A stretch of 64,000 nt of DNA from Candidatus Endomicrobiellum porotermitis (GTDB lineage: Bacteria > Elusimicrobiota > Endomicrobiia > Endomicrobiales > Endomicrobiaceae). Positions 62,777 to 64,000 of the stretch are shown here, piece after piece (the first letter of the stretch is position 1; the number at the start of each line of letters is the position of its first letter). Both the position numbers and the translations under genes were made by a program. The DNA lies in assembly GCA_031289055.1 (NCBI GenBank), contig JAITQE010000002.1:1-64000 (forward strand). The letters run 5' to 3'. Under the pieces are notes generated by a model, which saw nothing but the letters and a program-made list of their open reading frames with translations, was not told where the DNA came from and did not search any database.

Positions 62777-64000
62777 ATGCGAAAGATTATAATATTTTTT
62801 ATTGTCTTAGTTTTGCCGATTGCCATATGCTGCGCAAGAGGACGTCTTTTAGTTCCTTACTTGCAAAAATATGTAAGCGACAAAACCGGACACGACATAT
62901 CTATCGGTAATTTTTCCTTATCTCCGTTTAGATTAGCTTTTAAAAACATTGATGTGGACGGTTTCATAAAAGTCCGAAAGATTACGTTTAAATTAAATCT
63001 GTTTAAACTTCTTTTTAATATATTCTCGCCTATAGGAACTATAAGGCAAATTGAAGTCTCTAACCTTGAAATTGATCTAAAAGAAAACCAAACTATTTCT
63101 AATCTAAAATCAGTAGAAAAGAAAGCTATTTTAAAACTTCCAGAAATGGATGTTGACGTTTACGTCAATGAAGTTCTAATTAAACGAGAAACAGAATTTT
63201 TCAACATAACCGACGCTCACGTCTATGTTGATACAAATACGATAAAGTTAGATTCAGTTTTACACGCAGCCGGCAGCTCTATTAAACTTGAAGCGTTATT
63301 GAAACAAAAAGAAGGCTATCTTTTTGACGGAACAGTTCTTCTTACGTCTAAAAATAAGATTAATATGCTTATAACTTCCGAAGGGGTTGTTGATTTATTA
63401 TCCTTTAATTCCGATTGGAATATAGCTATTGTAAAGTTAAATTACGGAGGTTTTGATTTTGGCGGAGCGTCGGGGTCTTTATTAAAAAATGAAAAAGGCA
63501 TTGATATTAAAGTCGCTGGTAGTTTCGGAAAATTTGAAGTAAACGGTTTGCTTAGCGATGCAATAAATGCATCGGCATTTATTGATATTTCTCAAACAAG
63601 TAAATCTGTATCTGGCAAACTTAACATGAATTTTAAAAAACGAAAAGCCTTAAAAGAATTAAATCTCAAGGTTTCAAAATTAAACGCTTTTAATTTTAGT
63701 ATAGGAAGTTTTGAATTATTAAGCGGTAAAAATAATAACGGCGCATATAAAATTGTTTGCGACTACGGTTTGAGAAGACGGTTGGAAGCTGTTTATTTAC
63801 AAGGAGGAGATTATGAAGGCGATTTAATTATAAGAGATAAAAAAGTAGGATATGTAAAAGGAAATATCAAGACGGGAACAATTACTGTTGACGCTAAAAA
63901 TATTAATGTAACCGATACGCCCGTAATTCCTATCGTGTTAGAAAACGTTGATGGAAGAGTAAATATTTCTGGCAATATAAATGAAGTTTCAGGCAAGATA
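62777..64000 (+). CDS. AsmA/TamB-like envelope protein (cut off by the window end)
   Basis: N-terminal TM then 'LLVPYLQKYVSDKTGHDISIGNFSLSPFRLAFKNIDVDG', open to the window end. Confidence 0.7.
   Translation, partial: MRKIIIFFIVLVLPIAICCARGRLLVPYLQKYVSDKTGHDISIGNFSLSPFRLAFKNIDVDGFIKVRKITFKLNLFKLLFNIFSPIGTIRQIEVSNLEIDLKENQTISNLKSVEKKAILKLPEMDVDVYVNEVLIKRETEFFNITDAHVYVDTNTIKLDSVLHAAGSSIKLEALLKQKEGYLFDGTVLLTSKNKINMLITSEGVVDLLSFNSDWNIAIVKLNYGGFDFGGASGSLLKNEKGIDIKVAGSFGKFEVNGLLSDAINASAFIDISQTSKSVSGKLNMNFKKRKALKELNLKVSKLNAFNFSIGSFELLSGKNNNGAYKIVCDYGLRRRLEAVYLQGGDYEGDLIIRDKKVGYVKGNIKTGTITVDAKNINVTDTPVIPIVLENVDGRVNISGNINEVSGKI

Noticed and set aside
1-64000. CRISPR arrays or prophage
   Set aside because: No regularly spaced repeats and no capsid, terminase or tail genes seen.

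Overview
This 64 kb window is AT-rich bacterial DNA from a diderm with a c-di-AMP cyclase. The gene content, together with many short, frame-broken genes, resembles Elusimicrobiota/Endomicrobium-like genomes (inference; not searched). About 8.9-32.4 kb and 38.3-64 kb hold dense, mostly intact housekeeping operons: mprF-tilS-hpt-ftsH-folE-folP-cdaA-glmM-pdxJ-glmS-acpS-nnrD, rsmI-argC-argJ-tsaC-glyA, xerD, lptF/lptG followed by a nickel-pincer (lar) cluster, a giant SprA-like outer-membrane protein, a Tad pilus cluster, and lysS-lolCE-lolD-ilvE. Two accessory/decay islands (about 0-8.9 kb and 32.7-38.3 kb) carry a probable m4C restriction-modification pair, a Panacea-type antitoxin with an unrecognised partner ORF, an XRE/ImmA-DUF4411 pair, and many pseudogenes (HsdS-like, histidine kinase, TatC, IS3 OrfA, a secreted protein). 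The observations most worth a second look are: (i) the Panacea module bracketed by two identical 37-bp copies of a sigma70-type promoter; (ii) a 32-aa ORF between cdaA and glmM that looks like only the membrane anchor of CdaR/YbbR; (iii) a CpaE-like/CpaF fusion in a Tad locus with no secretin or peptidase nearby; (iv) the 1767-aa SprA-like protein; (v) Lar cofactor genes without LarA; (vi) an ORF made of M20, GH57 and HD-GYP gene remnants. All family names come from reading motifs in the translations; no database search was run.
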